The notes: a model not told the origin generated them from the letters alone. A stretch of DNA of 64,000 nucleotides from VXMO01 sp965205915 (GCA_965205915.1 OZ242191.1:2384895-2448894); one strand, 5' to 3'; positions 44,001 to 52,811 are shown, counted from the stretch's first letter. Made by a program: numbers and translations.

Positions 44001-45491
44001 CTAACCGACGGTGCCCTCGAGGTTGAGCTCAAGCAGCCGGGTCGCCTCGACGGCGAACTCGAACGGCAGCTTCTTGAAGACCTCTTCGCAGAACCCGTTG
44101 ATGATCATGGAGTGCGCTTTTTCGACGGAGATGCCGCGCGAGTTGCAATAGAAGAGCTGGTCTTCGCTGACGCGCGACGTGAACGCCTCATGCTCCAGGT
44201 GCGCCGACTTGTTCTTGACCTCCACGTAGGGCGTCGTATGCGCGCCGCATTGATCGCCAATCAGCAGGGAATCGCACTGTGTGAAGTTCCAGGCGTCATC
44301 AGCGCCGGGATTGACGCGGACGAGGCCACGGTATGTGTTCTCGGCCTGTCCGGCGGACACGCCCTTGGCGATGATTGTGCTCTTTGTGCGCTTGCCGATG
44401 TGGGTCATCTTGGAGCCGGTGTCGGCCTGCTGCTTGCCCTTGACGAGCGCAACGGAGAAGAACTCGCCGATGGAGTCGTCGCCCTGGAGGAGGACGCTCG
44501 GGTACTTCCATGTGATGGCTGAGCCGGTTTCCACCTGCGTCCAGGAGATCTTGGATCGCTTGCCCAGGCACTTGCCACGCTTGGTGACGAAGTTATAGAT
44601 GCCGCCGACCCCGTTTTCGTCGCCGGGGTACCAGTTCTGAATGGTGGAGTACTTGATCTCGGCATCATCCATCGCGACGAGTTCGACGACGGCGGCATGG
44701 AGCTGAGTCGTATCCCGGATCGGGGCGCTGCACCCTTCAAGATAGCTGACGAATGAACTCTCGTCTGCAACGATCAGGGTTCGCTCAAACTGGCCGCTGT
44801 TCTCCGTGTTGATGCGGAAATAGGTGGTCAGTTCCATGGGGCAGCGGACGCCCTTGGGGATATAGCAGAAGGAGCCGTCGGAGAAGACGGCTGCGTTGAG
44901 GGCGGCGTAGAAGTTGTCAGTGTAGGGGACGACTGAGCCGAGGTACTTCCTGACAAGATCGGGATGATCCAGTATGGCCTCCGAGAACGAGGAGAAGATG
45001 ATGCCAAGCTCGGCGAGTTTTGCCTTGAAGGTTGTGGCGACGGAAACGCTGTCAAACACGGCGTCAACGGCGACACCGGCCAGCATCTTCTGCTCCTCCA
45101 ACGGAATACCCAATTTCGCAAAGGTTTCCAGCACCTCGGGATCCACCTCATCGAGGCTGTTTAGTTGCACCTTCTGCTTTGGCGCGGAGTAGTAGATGAT
45201 GTCCTGGAAATTGATGGGCGGGTGCTTAATGTGCGCCCAGTCAGGGAGCTGCTCTTTGTCCAGCAGGGTCTCCCAGTGACGAAACGCCTTGAGGCGCCAC
45301 TCCAGCATCCACTCCGGCTCATTTTTCTTGGAGGAGATCAGTCGGACTGTGTCCTCCGTGAGGCCGGGCGGGACGGTGTCAGAGTCGACATCCGTGACGA
45401 ACCCATACTTGTAATCCTGTAGGGCGATGTCCTTGAGTTCCCGATTGGACTCAGGCGCGTCCTGTTGAATCTTCTCGTCAATTGTGGTCAC
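44001..45491 (-). CDS. sufB: Fe-S cluster assembly protein SufB (496 aa)
   Basis: Scaffold subunit of the SUF system. Signatures include IKHPPINFQDIIYYSAPKQK, SVVPYTDNFYAALNAAVFSD, GSFCYIPKGVRCPMELTTYF and CSAPIRDTTQLHAAVVEL; later TKRGKCLGKRSKISWTQVE, the long repeat region and HEAFTSRVSEDQLFYCNSRG. Length matches the family (about 470-490). GTG start after CAGGTGA. First gene of a minus-strand run with sufD next. Confidence 0.95.
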   Translation of the reverse strand: MTTIDEKIQQDAPESNRELKDIALQDYKYGFVTDVDSDTVPPGLTEDTVRLISSKKNEPEWMLEWRLKAFRHWETLLDKEQLPDWAHIKHPPINFQDIIYYSAPKQKVQLNSLDEVDPEVLETFAKLGIPLEEQKMLAGVAVDAVFDSVSVATTFKAKLAELGIIFSSFSEAILDHPDLVRKYLGSVVPYTDNFYAALNAAVFSDGSFCYIPKGVRCPMELTTYFRINTENSGQFERTLIVADESSFVSYLEGCSAPIRDTTQLHAAVVELVAMDDAEIKYSTIQNWYPGDENGVGGIYNFVTKRGKCLGKRSKISWTQVETGSAITWKYPSVLLQGDDSIGEFFSVALVKGKQQADTGSKMTHIGKRTKSTIIAKGVSAGQAENTYRGLVRVNPGADDAWNFTQCDSLLIGDQCGAHTTPYVEVKNKSAHLEHEAFTSRVSEDQLFYCNSRGISVEKAHSMIINGFCEEVFKKLPFEFAVEATRLLELNLEGTVG

Positions 45492-45582
45492 TGAGTTTCA
45501 CCTGCTTCATTCGTTCCGTGATGGGCGCGGCCACCCCAAAGAGGCCGTTGTGCCAATCGGCAAGGCACCCATAGCTACAGGG

Positions 45583-46323
45583 CTATTGTACCCGCATAGC
45601 GGACGAGACGCGATACTGACGCGCCCTGTAGCGCTGCTCAACCTGACCTGTTACCAGCAATATGCCAACAAGGACAAGCCACACAAAGAATGCAACCCCC
45701 GACGCTCGATGCAGACCTGTCGCGGCATCAAGCCAAATGAATTGCATGGCCGCGCCGAGAACGGCGGACATCGGCGCAATCATACGCAGCTTGCCGCCAA
45801 CCCGGAACTGGTAGAAAGAAGCAATGATGAGGGCCAGACCGGCGGCGGCAAATCCGGCTGCGCCGGTGAACCAGCGGACTCCGGCCATCATTTCATGGAA
45901 TGAGCCGGCGGCCTCGCTGGAGGCAGGAAGGGTGGTGGCGAGCAGTACTGCTGCGAGGCCTGAAATACCGGTGAGCATTCCTGAGATGCCCAAGATTGCA
46001 GGAACGGCAGGCGTGGCATGGCGTTCCCGAATGATCCAGGTCCTTGAGAGATACCAGGCTGCCAGACCCATCGTGACGCCTGACGCCAAACGTCCCGCTC
46101 CGCTCAGTGCGTATGGCAATCTGCTTTCCGCGATTGCCGCAAGGGTTTCCTGCAACGTCTCCCGATCCGCATCTGCCGCCACACGGCCCAACACCGCGAC
46201 TAGCGTGACGATGGCCGTCAGTATCAGCAGTTGCCCCGCGGTTCGGGCGAACCTGTCGAGCCTATCCCGATCAGGCGCTACACCGTCGTTGACTTGTTGC
46301 AGGCTGCCCTCCTTGCCGACCAT
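45583..46323 (-). CDS. multi-pass membrane protein of unknown function (246 aa)
   Basis: Six or seven hydrophobic segments, for example LLILTAIVTLVAVLGRVAA, AILGISGMLTGISGLAAVLL and WFTGAAGFAAAGLALIIASF, with a short cytosolic N terminus. The last segment (VAFFVWLVLVGILLVTG) is followed by a basic tail. No catalytic or transport motif is recognised. It is separated from sufB by 91 bases on the same strand and faces the selenoprotein gene across a 180-bp divergent region. Confidence 0.65.
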   Translation of the reverse strand: MVGKEGSLQQVNDGVAPDRDRLDRFARTAGQLLILTAIVTLVAVLGRVAADADRETLQETLAAIAESRLPYALSGAGRLASGVTMGLAAWYLSRTWIIRERHATPAVPAILGISGMLTGISGLAAVLLATTLPASSEAAGSFHEMMAGVRWFTGAAGFAAAGLALIIASFYQFRVGGKLRMIAPMSAVLGAAMQFIWLDAATGLHRASGVAFFVWLVLVGILLVTGQVEQRYRARQYRVSSAMRVQ

Positions 46324-46504
46324 GCGCGGGACTCCAGGTGGAGCCGACGTGGCCGTCTTTTTTCATAGTAAGGCAACGGAAGAGGCTCGTTCCATTTTCA
46401 GCCCTGTGACAGTTCTTGCCAGAAGACGCGCGCGACTCACTGCCAGATACGTCGTATAGTGGTTTGGATACACGCGGCGCACGTACCGGGCAAGGGAGTC
46501 AATT

Positions 46505-47143
46505 ATGACAACGACGGCGAGCGGCATCACCATACCTGTAGTGGTTTGGTACGACTATATTTGACCGTGGTGTTACATCGGCCAGGAACGGGTCGATAAG
46601 CTGAAGCAGGACTTCAACGTCGAGATTGACTATCGCGCGTTTTTCCTGCGTCCGGATATGCCGCCGGAGGGTGTGGAACGCCCGGCGCGCTACAACAATC
46701 CTGACTCCCCGGTGCAGCAGCAAGCCAAGGCTGCGGGCATCATCATGAACCGTCCTCTGTGGACGCCCAATACGCGGATGGCGCTTGAGGCGACTGAGGC
46801 GGCCAAGCAGGCGGGTGTCGGCGAGGCTTTCCATGAGGCGGCCTACCGCGCCTATTGGGGCGAGGGCGTCGACCTGGGCAAGCCGGAGAATTTCAAGCCC
46901 ATCGCCGACGAGGTTGGGCTGGACTGGCCGACGCTTGAGAAGCACCTGGAGCACCGCACCTACAAGGAAGAGGTTGAGAAACAGTACCAGGAAGCCCTAA
47001 ACGTCGGCGTGACGGGCATTCCGGCCTACGTTATCGGTAGGTTCTTCTTCGTCGGCGCGCAACCATACGATGTATTCAAGCAGGTTGCGGAGCGGGCGTT
47101 GAAAATGATCGAGGAGGGCGATGACCTTGGGCCTCAAGCCTAG
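46505..47143 (+). CDS. DsbA/FrnE-like thioredoxin-fold selenoprotein, TGA codon 20 read as Sec (212 aa)
   Basis: ATG at 46505 follows GGGAG. In-frame TGA at 46562-46564 stands where the first Cys of the FrnE/DsbA motif CPWCYIG should be (…VVWYDYI-U-PWCYIG…). The frame continues without further stops through FFLRPDMPPEGV, the family's helical insert and the cis-Pro region GVTGIPAYVIG, to a normal length. UPWC redox motifs are the expected form of a selenocysteine oxidoreductase. A SECIS-like hairpin follows at once (46577-46597). It is more likely a Sec codon than a nonsense mutation because only this catalytic position is affected. It would reduce or isomerise disulfides, in the cytoplasm if like FrnE. 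Confidence 0.85.
46577..46597 (+). promoter_or_regulatory. bacterial SECIS-like hairpin after the Sec TGA
   Basis: ATCGGCC (46577-46583) pairs with GGTCGAT (46591-46597): seven pairs including one G-U, with loop AGGAACG. The loop starts 20 bases after the TGA and has G as its second base. Those features match the known bacterial SECIS rules of loop size 3-14, a G among the first two loop bases and a distance of 16-37 bases. Confidence 0.75.
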
Positions 47144-47167
47144 CGACAAGGGGAAACTTGATTGAAC

Positions 47168-47195
47168 ATAGGGGCGGTTCGCGAACCGCCCCTAT
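47168..47195. terminator. terminator after the selenoprotein gene
   Basis: Perfect 28-base palindrome, 14 bases per arm (ATAGGGGCGGTTCG and its complement), 24 bases after the selenoprotein stop. CGCGTTTTGCG follows on the plus strand. It may work in both directions; the next gene begins at 47327. Confidence 0.65.
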
Positions 47196-47326
47196 CGCGT
47201 TTTGCGTCGGGGTTTGAGCGAGGAGAAATCTGTAGAATTCCGGGCGGGGCTCGGAATGGCAGCAATATTTGCGGCGAGGGCTTAAAATCGTTGGGTGAAC
47301 TTTCAGCCGAGACTGATCGGTAGGGT

Positions 47327-48763
47327 GTGATGGGGGGGTCCGACCAAAGGCGCCCCCGTGAGCGGCTTGTACGCCGCACGATAGGCTCGCAGTCGCGGCG
47401 GCTTTCGATTGCTGCGCCAAGTCCGCCCGCGCTGCCCGGATTCCTGCGCACGCCATATCTCAAGGTGTTTTTCTTTTTCGGCGCGATCATTGCGCTAGGA
47501 ACGTTTCTACTGCTGCTGCCGTGGGCGACGGCAGACGGTACGACGGCAGCTCCAATAACGGCATTCTTCACGGCTAGTTCCGCGACTTTTGTCACGGGGC
47601 TCATCTTGGTCGATACGGGCGAGTATTGGTCGTTTTATGGCCACCTGGTCATCCTCGGTCTGATCGAGGCCGGTGGGCTGGGGTATGTGGCCGGTCTGGC
47701 GCTCATTTTCTTTGGACGGGATCACCGCGCGTCCCTGGCAGACCGGCAAACGTTGCGAATCACGTTTGGCGGCGGCTCCCTCGGCAGTGTGAGTACGGAG
47801 GCGAAAGAAGTCGTCCTCATTTCAATAGGACTGCAGGTTGTCGGGTTCGTCTTGCTCGCGCCCGGATTTTTTGTTGCCGGACTCGATGTGCCTGAGGCGA
47901 TTTGGAATGGCATTTTCCACTCGGTATCAGCCTTTCACAATGCCGGATTCGATGTAACGGGAGGCGCGCCAAGCCTGTTTGAGTACCGAAACTCGCTCAT
48001 GGTGACAGGACCGATCACCGTGCTGTCGTTTATCGGCGCGACGGGAGCGGTGGCAGTGCTTATCGTGTCTCGCCGGCATCGGTGGGGCACACTGCCGCTG
48101 GATATGAAGCTGGTGCTTGCAGGGATGTTCGGTGTGGCCTTCGCGGGATTCATCGGCGTGATGATTACCGAGTGGACCAATCCGGCGACGTTGGGCAATG
48201 AGCCGGTGCTGAATCGGATCTGGGACAGTTTCGTCATGGCGGCAGGTAACCGCACTTCAGGTTTCAGCACGTTTAGCGTCACCGATGCCCGCCATCACAC
48301 TCACTTTCTGTTGATCTGGCTGATGCTGATCGGCGGGGCGGCGGGGTCCATGACCGGCGGCATCAAGATCAATGTCTTCATGGTGATGGTCGTGTCTGTG
48401 CTGACAAGCATTCGCGGGATGGCGCGAACCGCGGTTTTTGGGCGCGAGATTGCAGATGCCCAGGTTCGGCGCGCGATGGCCATCGCGGCGTTTGCGTTCG
48501 CGTGGGTGAACGGGGTAGCGCTGTTGTTGAGCCTCATTGAGGACGAGGAATTTGTGCATATCCTGTTCGATGTGGTTTCTGCGTTCGGACTGGTGGGGCT
48601 GTCCACGGGCGCGATTGACGGAATGTCAGACTTCAGCCATATCGTTATCATCGTGTGCATGTTTGTTGGACGATTCGCACCGTTCTTCATTGCGCTGGAG
48701 CTTTTGCAACGAGAACGGCAGGTCGTTTTCCGGTACCCCGACGAAGAGGTTAGGATAGGCTAA
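47327..48763 (+). CDS. trkH: TrkH/KtrB-type potassium transporter subunit (478 aa)
   Basis: Integral K+ channel-like subunit with four pore repeats. The selectivity-loop phrases are visible: FTASSATFVTGL, VSAFHNAGFDVTG, AAGNRTSGFSTF and VVSAFGLVGLSTG. Roughly eight to ten membrane segments separate them, and MTGGIKINVF matches the family. The GTG at 47327 or ATG at 47330 opens the frame after a weak site. Next genes encode TrkA-type gating subunits, which bind nucleotide and regulate the channel. A membrane K+ uptake system is the natural call. Confidence 0.92.
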   Translation: MMGGSDQRRPRERLVRRTIGSQSRRLSIAAPSPPALPGFLRTPYLKVFFFFGAIIALGTFLLLLPWATADGTTAAPITAFFTASSATFVTGLILVDTGEYWSFYGHLVILGLIEAGGLGYVAGLALIFFGRDHRASLADRQTLRITFGGGSLGSVSTEAKEVVLISIGLQVVGFVLLAPGFFVAGLDVPEAIWNGIFHSVSAFHNAGFDVTGGAPSLFEYRNSLMVTGPITVLSFIGATGAVAVLIVSRRHRWGTLPLDMKLVLAGMFGVAFAGFIGVMITEWTNPATLGNEPVLNRIWDSFVMAAGNRTSGFSTFSVTDARHHTHFLLIWLMLIGGAAGSMTGGIKINVFMVMVVSVLTSIRGMARTAVFGREIADAQVRRAMAIAAFAFAWVNGVALLLSLIEDEEFVHILFDVVSAFGLVGLSTGAIDGMSDFSHIVIIVCMFVGRFAPFFIALELLQRERQVVFRYPDEEVRIG

Positions 48764-48793
48764 TGGCACATCGCGTGACCGGAGACAACTGAA

Positions 48794-49489
48794 GTGGCAA
48801 AGGGACAGGTAACCGTTCTCGGACTTGGCCGATTCGGACAGCGGGTGGCGCGGGATTTGAGCAATAAGGGCGCGGACGTCCTCGCCATCGACCGCAGTCC
48901 CGAACGCGTCAAGGAGACGTCGGGGTATTTGCAGCACGTTGTTGTGGCTGATATCAACGATCGGGCGGCTCTCATTGAGTTAGGCGTTCCGGAGTCCGAC
49001 TCGGTAATCATCGCCGTGGGCAGCGATATTCAGACAAGCCTCTTGACGACCGTCCTGCTCAAAACGCTGGAAACGAAGGAAATCGTTGCCCGGGCGCGTG
49101 ATGAGCTGCATGGCAACGCCCTGAAACAGCTCGGTGCCGACCGGGTCGTTTACCCGGAGCTGGATACGGCGGAGAGACTCGCCCACAGCCTCTCTTTCAG
49201 GGCCGTGCAGGACTATTTTGAACTTGGCCCCAATTACGGGATCAGCACGGTCGTCGTGGATGACGCCAGCGCAGGACGAACAATTGAGGAGCTCGGCCTC
49301 GTGCATCCTCGTAACGTGAATGAGCTTAGCGTCGTTCTAATCATCCGAAACAAGTCGCAGGCTCTCATCCAACCGGACCGATTCGAGAAGGTGCTCAGGG
49401 GCGACGTGCTGGTTCTGGCGGGTCTTGATAAGGAATTCGAGCAGTTGCATCTTGGCCAAACCGAGTCAAATGGTCGGGACAGGCGTTGA
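48794..49489 (+). CDS. trkA: TrkA/KtrA-type RCK regulator with TrkA-N and TrkA-C domains (231 aa)
   Basis: Rossmann nucleotide-binding motif VLGLGRFGQRVARDL, then the acidic end VLAIDRSPERV and the conserved DINDRAALIELGV. The C-terminal TrkA-C domain spans about 145-225 (IEELGLVHPRNVNELSVVLI). It binds NAD(H) or ATP/ADP and gates the adjacent TrkH-like channel. GTG start; it is 30 bases after trkH. This is the first of three TrkA-related genes in the cluster. Confidence 0.9.
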   Translation: MAKGQVTVLGLGRFGQRVARDLSNKGADVLAIDRSPERVKETSGYLQHVVVADINDRAALIELGVPESDSVIIAVGSDIQTSLLTTVLLKTLETKEIVARARDELHGNALKQLGADRVVYPELDTAERLAHSLSFRAVQDYFELGPNYGISTVVVDDASAGRTIEELGLVHPRNVNELSVVLIIRNKSQALIQPDRFEKVLRGDVLVLAGLDKEFEQLHLGQTESNGRDRR

Positions 49490-49567
49490 CCGCCGCGTGA
49501 TGTCGCGTTACAGTCGTTCGCGTTGCCAGACAGAGAGTCGCAGCCACAAATCTTGTGAGGAGATGAA

Positions 49568-50401
49568 ATGACGCAGATTAGCGATCACGTCTATGCCTGC
49601 CACATCGCAGACACACATTACATGCACCCGGGCGGCACAAACGTCTATTTCATTGGCGATCCGTCAGAGGAGATGCTTCTTATCGATACCGGAGAGCACG
49701 ATCGCTCCTGGACGAAACAAATCCTGGAATACTGGGAGGGACTGGGCTCGCCGAAGATTGCGGGAATCCTCATCTCTCACGGTCACGGGGATCATATCGG
49801 CGGACTCGACAGGGTTCAGGAAGCAATGGGCGCGCCCGTGCGCTGCCATCCGAAGCTCGCGAAGCAACTGCGGCAAGTGCTCGGGCATCAAGATGAGTTG
49901 GTTGTTCCCTTGAAGTCCAGGGAGATGCTGCGGACGGGCGGGGGAGCGGCGTTGCGGGCACTGTTCACGCCCGGCCATGCCATCGATCATGTCTGCTATC
50001 ACCTTGCCGCTGAGCGGGTTCTGTTCACCGGTGACACGATTCTTGGCGCATCGTCGTCGTCCGTGCAGGACTTACACGAATACATGAAGACGCTGGGCAA
50101 GCTGTCCAAGCTTCGAGTCGACACGATTGCTCCGGCGCACGGCCCCGTTGTGCCGCCGCCGAGGGGCCGTCGGCTCGTGGCGTGGTACATGTCTCATCGG
50201 CAGGAGCGCGAGGAGCAGGTGATCGGCGCGCTCGGCAAGGGAATTGAGAAGGTCGATGAGATGGTCAAGGACATTTATCCCAAGAACCTGAAGCGGGATC
50301 TGCGCCGCGCGGCCGCCGGCAACGTTCGCACGCACCTCGACAAGCTCAAGAAGGAGGAGCGTGTGGCGGAATCGGAGGCGACGTACAGCCTTCCCGGGTG
50401 A
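49568..50401 (+). CDS. metallo-beta-lactamase-fold hydrolase, LACTB2-like (277 aa)
   Basis: Metal-ligand motif HGHGDHIGG with the preceding DTGEHDRSW and later FTPGHAIDH and LFTGDTILG; APAHGPVV near the end of the core. The C-terminal helical region (about 200-265, basic) is like that of LACTB2/beta-CASP-free RNases, so an endoribonuclease or thiol-ester hydrolase role is possible. It follows the trkA gene by 78 bases. Ribosome site GAGGAG before 49568. Confidence 0.85.
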   Translation: MTQISDHVYACHIADTHYMHPGGTNVYFIGDPSEEMLLIDTGEHDRSWTKQILEYWEGLGSPKIAGILISHGHGDHIGGLDRVQEAMGAPVRCHPKLAKQLRQVLGHQDELVVPLKSREMLRTGGGAALRALFTPGHAIDHVCYHLAAERVLFTGDTILGASSSSVQDLHEYMKTLGKLSKLRVDTIAPAHGPVVPPPRGRRLVAWYMSHRQEREEQVIGALGKGIEKVDEMVKDIYPKNLKRDLRRAAAGNVRTHLDKLKKEERVAESEATYSLPG

Positions 50402-50417
50402 GCGCAGAGACACACAG

Positions 50418-50774
50418 ATGACAGAGGCCGCGTCAGACGACTGTATATTCTGCCGGATTCGCGACGGCGAGATACCGAGCGAATTCCTGTACCGCGACGA
50501 TCTTGCATTCGCGATTCGCGACATCAGTCCGCGCGCGCCGGTTCACATACTGATCATTCCGACAGAGCATATTACAAGCGCCTCGGCGCTAACAGAGACA
50601 CAGTTGCCGGTTATGGGCGCTCTGACGGGCATCGCCAATCAGTTGGCGGTATCGGAGGGAATAGCCGAATCAGGCTTTCGTCTTGCGATCAACAATGGCC
50701 CCGACGCGCATATGACCGTGCCACATCTCCATCTGCACCTCATCGGTGGCCGTGAACTTGGGGCGGAAGGGTAG
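50418..50774 (+). CDS. HIT-family nucleotide hydrolase/transferase (118 aa)
   Basis: HINT-like protein. Zinc-type DCIFCRIRDGEIPSEFLYRD at the N terminus, VHILIIPTEHI in the middle, and the histidine triad VPHLHLHLIGG. The family cleaves adenosine 5'-monophosphoramidates or similar nucleotides. Start ATG at 50418; the frame is open from 50361 but that lies in the preceding gene. It is 17 bases after the MBL hydrolase and 12 before a stress protein. Confidence 0.92.
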   Translation: MTEAASDDCIFCRIRDGEIPSEFLYRDDLAFAIRDISPRAPVHILIIPTEHITSASALTETQLPVMGALTGIANQLAVSEGIAESGFRLAINNGPDAHMTVPHLHLHLIGGRELGAEG

Positions 50775-50785
50775 AAGGCCAGGCG

Positions 50786-51340
50786 ATGAGAAACCTGAGG
50801 CGGCAGGCGGATCCAAGCTCCTGGCCCGGGCCGATTGCGACGCTGTTCGGGGTCAAGGGGGACTTGCCGACCGCCAAGACCGTTCTCGTTCCGCTGGTTG
50901 GCTCGTCGATGGATGAATCGGCGCTCAAAGTGGCCGGAGAGGTGGCGCGCAGTTCCGGCGGACGTGTGCATGTGTTGTACATTATCGAGGTTCCACGCGC
51001 TGTTCCGTTGGACGATCCCATGGCGGACCAGGTGAGGAATGGAGAACGTGTGCTACAGGACATTGAGGACCATTGGCCACACCGAAAGACGAGCGTGGTG
51101 ACCGAACTCCTGCAGGCGCGGCAGGCGGGGCCTGCAATCGTCACTGAGGCCGTTGACCGCGGCGCGGATTTGGTCATCATGGGAATCGACCATGAGAGGC
51201 GGTACGGAGATTACAATCTTGGTTCCGCCACGGCGCATGTTCTACAGCATGTGCCGTCGACGTTATGGCTTATCCGAGCGCCGATCAACCAAAATGGAGC
51301 CCGCGACGCGGCGGGTGCCAGACAGGGCAGGCAGCGATGA
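50786..51340 (+). CDS. universal stress (UspA-family) protein (184 aa)
   Basis: Single USP domain. It starts TVLVPLVGSSMDESALKVAG, continues ADLVIMGIDHERRYGDYNLG and ends HVPSTLWLIR, the usual ATP-binding G-2x-G-9x-G(S/T) region in slightly altered form. USP domains often bind ATP and sit next to K+ and other ion-channel genes. It overlaps the next TrkA-N gene in ATGA and follows a HIT gene. A role in sensing nucleotide state for K+ transport is inferred from position. Confidence 0.8.
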   Translation: MRNLRRQADPSSWPGPIATLFGVKGDLPTAKTVLVPLVGSSMDESALKVAGEVARSSGGRVHVLYIIEVPRAVPLDDPMADQVRNGERVLQDIEDHWPHRKTSVVTELLQARQAGPAIVTEAVDRGADLVIMGIDHERRYGDYNLGSATAHVLQHVPSTLWLIRAPINQNGARDAAGARQGRQR

Positions 51341-51762
51341 GATTCCTGATTATGGGTTGCGGGCGCGTCGGGTCAGGGCTGGCACGGAGCCTGACTGACG
51401 AAGGTCACGACGTGACGATTATGGACGTCCGGCAGGAGGCGTTCCAGCGGCTGCCGACCCGTTTTCGGGGGAGCGCCATCATCGGCGACGGGCTTGATTC
51501 AGCGGCGCTCCGGCGGGCCGGGGTGGAGAATGCCGATATATTTGTCTCAGTCACACAGGGTGACAATCGAAACCTGATGGCAGCGCAGGTGGCGAAGCAA
51601 ATCTTTGGCGTTCCGCGCGTGATCGCGCGGGTGTATGACGACAGTCGCGCCGAAATCTTCCAGGAATTGGGTCTCGAAACGCTCAGCGCCCCGAAGTTTG
51701 TAACGGGCCTGATGAAAGAAATGATCTTCAATCAATCAAACGACGCGACGGAGGTGGACTAA
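51337..51762 (+). CDS. TrkA-N (RCK) domain protein (141 aa)
   Basis: Nucleotide-binding motif FLIMGCGRVGSGLARSL, then VTIMDVRQEAF and IIGDGLDSAALRRAGV, ending MIFNQSNDATEVD. There is no TrkA-C domain. It overlaps the stress-protein stop in ATGA, and the next gene encodes TrkA-N plus TrkA-C, so the pair is a two-subunit RCK assembly for K+ transport. Confidence 0.88.
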   Translation: MRFLIMGCGRVGSGLARSLTDEGHDVTIMDVRQEAFQRLPTRFRGSAIIGDGLDSAALRRAGVENADIFVSVTQGDNRNLMAAQVAKQIFGVPRVIARVYDDSRAEIFQELGLETLSAPKFVTGLMKEMIFNQSNDATEVD

Positions 51763-51766
51763 CGAT

Positions 51767-52438
51767 ATGTATGTGATCGTCGCGGGCGGAGGCAAGGTTG
51801 GATTTGCGCTTTCACAGGCGCTGCTGGCCAACGGTCACGAGGTGTTGTGCATCGAGAAGGATGCCCGCCGGTGCGCCGTCATTGCAGAAGATCTCGGCAG
51901 CGCCTCTTACCAAGGAGACTCCTGCGAGGTCAGTGTGCTGGACGACGGGGGAACGGGCAGGGCACAAGTGTTTGTAGCGGTGACGGGCGATGACGCGGAC
52001 AACCTCATCGCGTGTCAGGTCGCCAAGCATCGCTTTCAGGTGCCTCGCACGGTGGCCCGTATTAATGATCCCAGGAACAGAGAGTTATTCAGCATCCTGG
52101 GCGTAGACGCCACCGTAAACTCCACGGACGTAATCATGTCCCAGATTGTGCAAGAGATGCCTTCGCGTCCACTGACGCAGGTGATGTCATTGCGAGGGAC
52201 AGGCCGGGAACTGTGCCAGGTTGAGGTGACATCCGACTCGCCGTTGCTTGGCCAGGAGATACGGTTGCTCAGGCTACCGGGAGACAGTGAGATCATCCTT
52301 ATCGTGGGGCCGGATCAGACGGTGAGCACGCCGACCAACGGTTTGCAGTTGGAGGCGGGGCAGGTTGTGCTGGCGGTGACACAGGAGGAGCAGGAGCCTG
52401 CTTTGAGAGAGGCTCTGACCGGCGTGTCACCGGAGTAG
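51767..52438 (+). CDS. trkA: TrkA-type RCK protein with TrkA-N and TrkA-C domains (223 aa)
   Basis: VIVAGGGKVGFALSQALL nucleotide site, VLCIEKDARRC, a TGDDADNLIACQVAK stretch and a TrkA-C end with LRGTGRELCQVEV and EAGQVVLAVTQEE. Ribosome site GGAGG upstream; the gene is 4 bases after its partner. Last gene of the plus-strand cluster, followed by a strong terminator. It likely pairs with the 141-aa protein to control the same or a second TrkH. Confidence 0.88.
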   Translation: MYVIVAGGGKVGFALSQALLANGHEVLCIEKDARRCAVIAEDLGSASYQGDSCEVSVLDDGGTGRAQVFVAVTGDDADNLIACQVAKHRFQVPRTVARINDPRNRELFSILGVDATVNSTDVIMSQIVQEMPSRPLTQVMSLRGTGRELCQVEVTSDSPLLGQEIRLLRLPGDSEIILIVGPDQTVSTPTNGLQLEAGQVVLAVTQEEQEPALREALTGVSPE

Positions 52439-52463
52439 GGGGGTTAGTTTCCAAAAAGAGCAA

Positions 52464-52494
52464 CGCCCCGTCAAATGGACGGGGCGCGGCTTTT
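52464..52494. terminator. bidirectional intrinsic terminator
   Basis: CGCCCCGTC (52464-52472) pairs with GACGGGGCG (52478-52486), loop AAATG, followed by GCTTTT on plus; on minus the stem is followed by CTCTTTTT. It separates the K+ cluster from the convergent YtxH-like gene. Confidence 0.85.
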
Positions 52495-52517
52495 AGACCC
52501 GATGAATGGGCTGCCTG

Positions 52518-52811
52518 CTATGTGGCTGAGCCGTCACCGCGTGTGTGGCGAATCCAGTCCTGCATCTCCTGGCCCGCGCGCATCGCTGCGTCACGGCCCT
52601 CGGAAATAGCGTCGCGCAGGGTCTCGTTGCCTGTTTCGCCCAGGTCGTGCGCCCGTTCACGCAGGCCAAGCGTCCTGTTGCGAATATCGGCCCGGGATTC
52701 CTGGCCGGATTTGGGCGTAAATAGCACGCCGAGAACGACTCCAACGATAACTCCGGAAACGATGCCCAACAGGAACGTCAAGGCGTTCCCATTATCCTCT
52801 CTACCAATCAT
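52518..52811 (-). CDS. YtxH-like small stress protein (97 aa)
   Basis: N-terminal transmembrane segment FLLGIVSGVIVGVVLGVLFT, then the YtxH phrase PKSGQESRADI and a long charged amphipathic helix (LRERAHDLGETGNETLRDA). YtxH proteins are general stress, membrane-anchored coiled-coil proteins of unclear function. Length is typical. Convergent with the K+ cluster, ending just before the bidirectional terminator. Confidence 0.75.
   Translation of the reverse strand: MIGREDNGNALTFLLGIVSGVIVGVVLGVLFTPKSGQESRADIRNRTLGLRERAHDLGETGNETLRDAISEGRDAAMRAGQEMQDWIRHTRGDGSAT

Noticed and set aside
46658..47143. Annotating the DsbA-like gene from the internal ATG as a 161-aa protein
   Set aside because: It would lack the thioredoxin strand and redox motif, and there is no ribosome site there; the 46505 start with a Sec codon explains the whole frame.
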